From: Gaiellasilicea sp035575835
GTDB lineage: Bacteria > Actinomycetota > Thermoleophilia > Gaiellales > Gaiellaceae
NCBI GenBank assembly: GCA_035575835.1
Contig: DATLXM010000077.1
Location: 1 to 56,188, forward strand
Direction of reading: 5' to 3'
DNA: 56,188 nucleotides
Position 1 is the stretch's first letter. Each line of letters starts with the position of its first letter. The notes below the pieces were generated by a model. It saw only the letters and a program-made list of their open reading frames with translations, was not told the origin of the DNA and made no database searches. A program made the position numbers and the translations under genes. Shown piece after piece: positions 53,203 through 56,188 of this stretch.

Positions 53203-54208
53203 AGAGCCGATCCTCAGCGTCGAAGACCTGCACGTCCGCTTCGGGACGAGCCGCGGGCCGGTCTACGCCGTCAACGGGATCTCGTTCGACATCGCCCCCG
53301 GCGAGACGCTCGGGATCGTGGGCGAGTCGGGCTGCGGCAAGAGCGTCACCTCGCTGGCGCTGCTCGGGATCCTCGCCCGGAACGGCCGGGTCACCAACGG
53401 CCGCGCCATGTTCGACGGCCGCGACCTCTTGACCCTGAACGACGAGCAGCTCCGCACGATCCGCGGACGCGAGATCGCGATGATCTTCCAGGACCCGATG
53501 ACCTCGCTGAATCCCGTGCTCACGGTGGGCCGGCAGATCCGCGAGGCGCTCGAGACGCACTTCGGGATGGATCGCAGCCAGGCCGACCGCCGCGCGACCG
53601 AGCTCCTCGACCAGGTCGGGATCCCGAGCGCAAGAGTCCGGCTCAAGGACTATCCGCACCAGTTCTCGGGCGGGATGCGCCAGCGGGCAATGATCGCGAT
53701 CGCGCTCGCGTGCGAGCCGAAGCTCCTGATCGCCGACGAGCCGACGACCGCACTCGACGTGACGATCCAGGCTCAGATCCTGGAGCTCCTGAAGAGCCTC
53801 GTCGCCGAGCGCGACACCGCCCTGATCCTGATCACGCACGATCTCGGCGTCGTCGCCGGGATGTGTGAGCGGGTGAACGTGATGTACGCCGGGATGTTCA
53901 TGGAGGCCGGGACCGCCGATGCGCTCTTCGCGCAGCCGCGCCACCCGTACACGCTCGGGCTCCTCCAGAGCGTGCCGAGGCTCGACGCGGGCCGCCGCCA
54001 GCAGCTCCAGCCGATCCCGGGCTCGCCGCGGAACATGCTCAGCCCGCCGGCCGAGTGCCCCTTCGCGCCGCGCTGCCGGTTCGAGGTCGAGCAGTCGCGC
54101 CAGGAGGTGCCGCCGCTCGAGGAGCTCGAGCCGGGCCACTACGTCCGCTGCTTCAATCCGGTGCCCGCGGACGAGTGGGAGCGCTCGCGGCTGGGTCCGG
54201 CCGCATGA
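53189..54208 (+). CDS. ABC transporter ATP-binding protein, DppD type
   Basis: A 339-residue ATPase. Walker A GESGCGKS, Q-loop MIFQDPMTSLNP, signature FSGGMRQRAMIA, Walker B LLIADEPTTALD and H-loop LITHDLGV are intact. The C-terminal oligopeptide-type Fe-S-like region has CPFAPRC. Start GTG 53189 or GTG 53195. Confidence 0.95.
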   Translation: MGVAREPILSVEDLHVRFGTSRGPVYAVNGISFDIAPGETLGIVGESGCGKSVTSLALLGILARNGRVTNGRAMFDGRDLLTLNDEQLRTIRGREIAMIFQDPMTSLNPVLTVGRQIREALETHFGMDRSQADRRATELLDQVGIPSARVRLKDYPHQFSGGMRQRAMIAIALACEPKLLIADEPTTALDVTIQAQILELLKSLVAERDTALILITHDLGVVAGMCERVNVMYAGMFMEAGTADALFAQPRHPYTLGLLQSVPRLDAGRRQQLQPIPGSPRNMLSPPAECPFAPRCRFEVEQSRQEVPPLEELEPGHYVRCFNPVPADEWERSRLGPAA

Positions 54209-55284
54209 ACGCGAACGGGAAAGAGACGCCGCTCGTCGACGTCGACGACCTCAAGGTCTGGTTCCCGATCCGAAGCGGGCTCGTCCTCGACCGGCACGTC
54301 GGCGACGTCAAGGCGGTGGACGGGGTCTCGCTCCAGATCCATCGCGGCGAGACGCTCGGCCTCGTCGGCGAGTCCGGCTGCGGCAAGTCCACGGTCGGGC
54401 GGGCGCTCCTTCGCCTCTACGAGCCCACCGACGGGAAGATCACCTTCGACGGCCAGGACATCACCCACCTGAGCGAGGGCGAGCTGCGTCCTCTGCGCAA
54501 GCGGATGCAGATGGTGTTCCAGGATCCGTACGCGTCGTTGAACCCGCGCCACTCGGTCGGCCGGATGGTCGGGGAGCCGCTGCGCGTGCACGGCCTCGGC
54601 GGGAAAAACCTGGGCAAGAAGGTGCGCGAGCTCCTGACGACGGTCGGCCTGCCCGCGGACGCGGCGACGCGGTACCCACACGAGTTCTCGGGCGGCCAGC
54701 GCCAGCGAATCGGGCTCGCGCGCGCGATCGCGCTCAACCCGGACTTCATCGTCTGCGACGAGCCCGTGTCGGCGCTCGACGTCTCGATCCAGGCGCAGAT
54801 CGTCAACCTGCTCGAGCTGCTCCAGAAGGAGTTCGACCTCACCTACCTCTTCATCGCGCACGACCTTGCCGTCGTCCGCCATATCTCCGACCGGATCGCG
54901 GTGATGTACCTGGGCCAGATCATGGAGCTCTCACCCGCAGACGACCTCTACGAGAACCCCCTCCACCCGTACACGATCTCCCTCCTCTCGGCGATCCCGA
55001 TCCCGGATCCGGCGATCGAGCGCAGCCGCTCCTCGATCCTCCTCCAGGGCGACCTCCCGAGCCCCGCGAACCCGCCGCACGCCTGCCGCTTCCACACGCG
55101 GTGCCCGTACGTGCAGGAGACCCTCTGCCGCGACGAGGAGCCGGACCTGAGACCCATCGACGGTCATCTCGTCAAGTGTCATTTCGCGGAGCAGATCAAG
55201 GCGGGAGCAATTCAGCCGCGCCAGCGCGAGATGGCCTTCGAGGCGCCGGCGACCCCGGCCGCCTACGAGCCTCCGCCCACCTAG
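54205..55284 (+). CDS. ABC transporter ATP-binding protein, DppF type
   Basis: A 359-residue partner ATPase. Walker A GESGCGKSTVGRAL, Q-loop MVFQDPYASLNPRHSV, signature FSGGQRQRIGLARAIA and Walker B FIVCDEPVSALD are present. The C-terminus has CRFHTRCPYVQETLC. ATG 54205 overlaps the stop of the previous gene (ATGA). Pairs with the DppD-type protein to drive the importer. Confidence 0.95.
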   Translation: MNANGKETPLVDVDDLKVWFPIRSGLVLDRHVGDVKAVDGVSLQIHRGETLGLVGESGCGKSTVGRALLRLYEPTDGKITFDGQDITHLSEGELRPLRKRMQMVFQDPYASLNPRHSVGRMVGEPLRVHGLGGKNLGKKVRELLTTVGLPADAATRYPHEFSGGQRQRIGLARAIALNPDFIVCDEPVSALDVSIQAQIVNLLELLQKEFDLTYLFIAHDLAVVRHISDRIAVMYLGQIMELSPADDLYENPLHPYTISLLSAIPIPDPAIERSRSSILLQGDLPSPANPPHACRFHTRCPYVQETLCRDEEPDLRPIDGHLVKCHFAEQIKAGAIQPRQREMAFEAPATPAAYEPPPT

Positions 55285-55286
55285 CC

Positions 55287-55673
55287 CTGCCCCGCCAGAT
55301 CGACATCCGCTGGAACGACCTGGACGGCTACGGCCACGTCAACCAGGCGATCTACGTCACCTACGGCGAGGAGTCGCTCGACGCCTGGTTCCGGGAGCGC
55401 CTCGAGCTCGGCGAGGATCGCTCCTGGGACTACGTCGCGGCGAAGACGACGATCGAGTACCGGTCGGAGCTGCGGATCGCCGACGGGCCCGCAGTCGCAA
55501 CCGTGGAGCTCGTCCGGTTGGGGACGAAGAGCGTCACGACCCGGACGACCGTCGCCGCTGCGGACGGCAGGATCGCGGCCGAGCTCGAGAACGTCGTCGT
55601 AGCGATCGACGGCATGGGCGGTGAGAGCCGTGCGCTCACGGATCAGGAGCGCACGGCTCTCACCGCCGACTAG
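55287..55673 (+). CDS. Acyl-CoA thioesterase, 4HBT (hotdog) family
   Basis: About 128 residues. RWNDLDGYGHVNQAIYVTYGEESLDAWF is the 4-hydroxybenzoyl-CoA thioesterase signature, with the catalytic Asp region at its start. No ATG, GTG or TTG precedes it in frame; CTG 55287, two bases after the DppF stop, is the best start and would depend on coupling. The stop shares a CTAG with the convergent lipoprotein gene. Confidence 0.78.
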   Translation: MPRQIDIRWNDLDGYGHVNQAIYVTYGEESLDAWFRERLELGEDRSWDYVAAKTTIEYRSELRIADGPAVATVELVRLGTKSVTTRTTVAAADGRIAAELENVVVAIDGMGGESRALTDQERTALTAD

Positions 55674-56188
55674 CCCTGCTTCAGGTCCCCGGCCTGCACC
55701 TGGACGTGGGCGCCCTGATCGCGGAACTGCTGCGCGCCCTGCTCCTCGCGCAGCCCGTAGGTCTCTGCCTCGATGTTCTGCTCGATCACGCCGGTGAAGC
55801 TGACGGTGTCGCCCTTCGCGACATCGATCGAGGCGGCGCCGTCGTCCTCGATCTCGACGAAGACGCGGTCTTCCTCGGACGTCCCGACCCAGAAACCGGC
55901 CTCGTTCACGATCTCCCGCACCGTGACCGACGTGCCCTCCGCGTCCTTACCGAGGAGGCCCTCGAGCGCCCCCGGCCCACCGAGGATCTCGGCGAAGACG
56001 TTCTGGCCGTCCGAGGTGAGCGAGCCGGCGCCGCCCTCGGCGTCACCGGAATCGCCACCGGTGTCGCCCGTGTCGCCGGAGCCGCCGTCGGTCTGCTCGG
56101 TGGTGGCGCCGCCCGCACCGGAGCCGTTGTCGTCGTCGTCCCCGCAGCCGCGGAGAAGCAGGATCAGGAGGAGCAGGAGCAGGAGCAG
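55670..56188 (-). CDS. Lipoprotein (N-terminus cut by window end)
   Basis: At least 172 residues. The visible N-terminal end is a leucine-rich signal (LLLLLLLLILLLRGC) with lipobox Cys, followed by an Asp/Gly/Ser/Thr-rich linker. A small beta domain follows: VTVREIVNEAGFWVGTSEEDRVFVEIED, then VAKGDTVSFTGVIEQN. The true start is beyond base 56188. Family unknown; the domain resembles OB-like extracellular modules. Confidence 0.72.
   Translation of the reverse strand: MLLLLLLLILLLRGCGDDDDNGSGAGGATTEQTDGGSGDTGDTGGDSGDAEGGAGSLTSDGQNVFAEILGGPGALEGLLGKDAEGTSVTVREIVNEAGFWVGTSEEDRVFVEIEDDGAASIDVAKGDTVSFTGVIEQNIEAETYGLREEQGAQQFRDQGAHVQVQAGDLKQG

Overview
The window looks like one stretch of chromosome from a high-GC actinomycete. 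Gene order (rpsF-ssb-rpsR-rplI-dnaB, secG-tRNA-lexA), many GTG/TTG starts, an actinobacterial-type LexA box, a Ku protein and secreted Ig-like/Gly-linker proteins suggest Actinomycetota, possibly Thermoleophilia (Solirubrobacterales/Gaiellales). That placement is inference; no 16S gene is present. There are no CRISPR arrays, prophages or transposase genes.

Layout. 0-7 kb: accessory genes (methyltransferase, NUDIX, macrolide-type glycosyltransferase, STAS protein, ASCH protein, HD-GYP protein, secreted protein, Ku). 7-17.5 kb: a core minus-strand block read from the right, rpsF-ssb-rpsR-rplI-dnaB-purA, then purD-purB-purC-purS-purQ with overlapping or nearly abutting genes. 17.6-20.8 kb: small membrane/hypothetical genes, an NAD-dependent epimerase and a frameshifted amidase.

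20.9-27.5 kb is the most interesting part. It holds selC (tRNA-Sec), selB and selA. Between selC and selB lies a three-gene operon that starts with an AhpD-like peroxidase whose second active-site Cys codon is an in-frame TGA. The reading frame continues for 102 codons after the TGA, the other catalytic residues are correctly spaced, and a hairpin fitting the bacterial SECIS pattern lies 24 nt downstream. I read it as a selenoprotein (Cys79-x-x-Sec82) encoded beside its own recoding machinery and coupled to a cupin and a nitrilase. The cupin and nitrilase frames, and the nearby amidase, each carry one apparent homopolymer indel.

27.5-38 kb: VanW-like protein, LOG-family nucleosidase, M50 protease, a MoaD-MoaE fusion, a GntR regulator with a methylmalonyl-CoA mutase large subunit, a MarR regulator with a 34-bp operator-like palindrome, a PhoX-like protein, a GT4 glycosyltransferase, a receiver-only regulator and secG. 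38-42 kb: tRNA-Leu(GAG), lexA, RNase P RNA and a divergent NarL-type two-component pair. 42-49.4 kb: histone-deacetylase-like protein, 5'-3' exonuclease, PlsC, alpha/beta hydrolase, topA and the principal sigma factor. 49.5-56.2 kb: a complete dipeptide/oligopeptide ABC transporter operon, a thioesterase and a lipoprotein cut by the window end.

Genes are tightly packed. Five of about fifteen tail-to-tail junctions share one CTAG that serves as the TAG stop of both genes.
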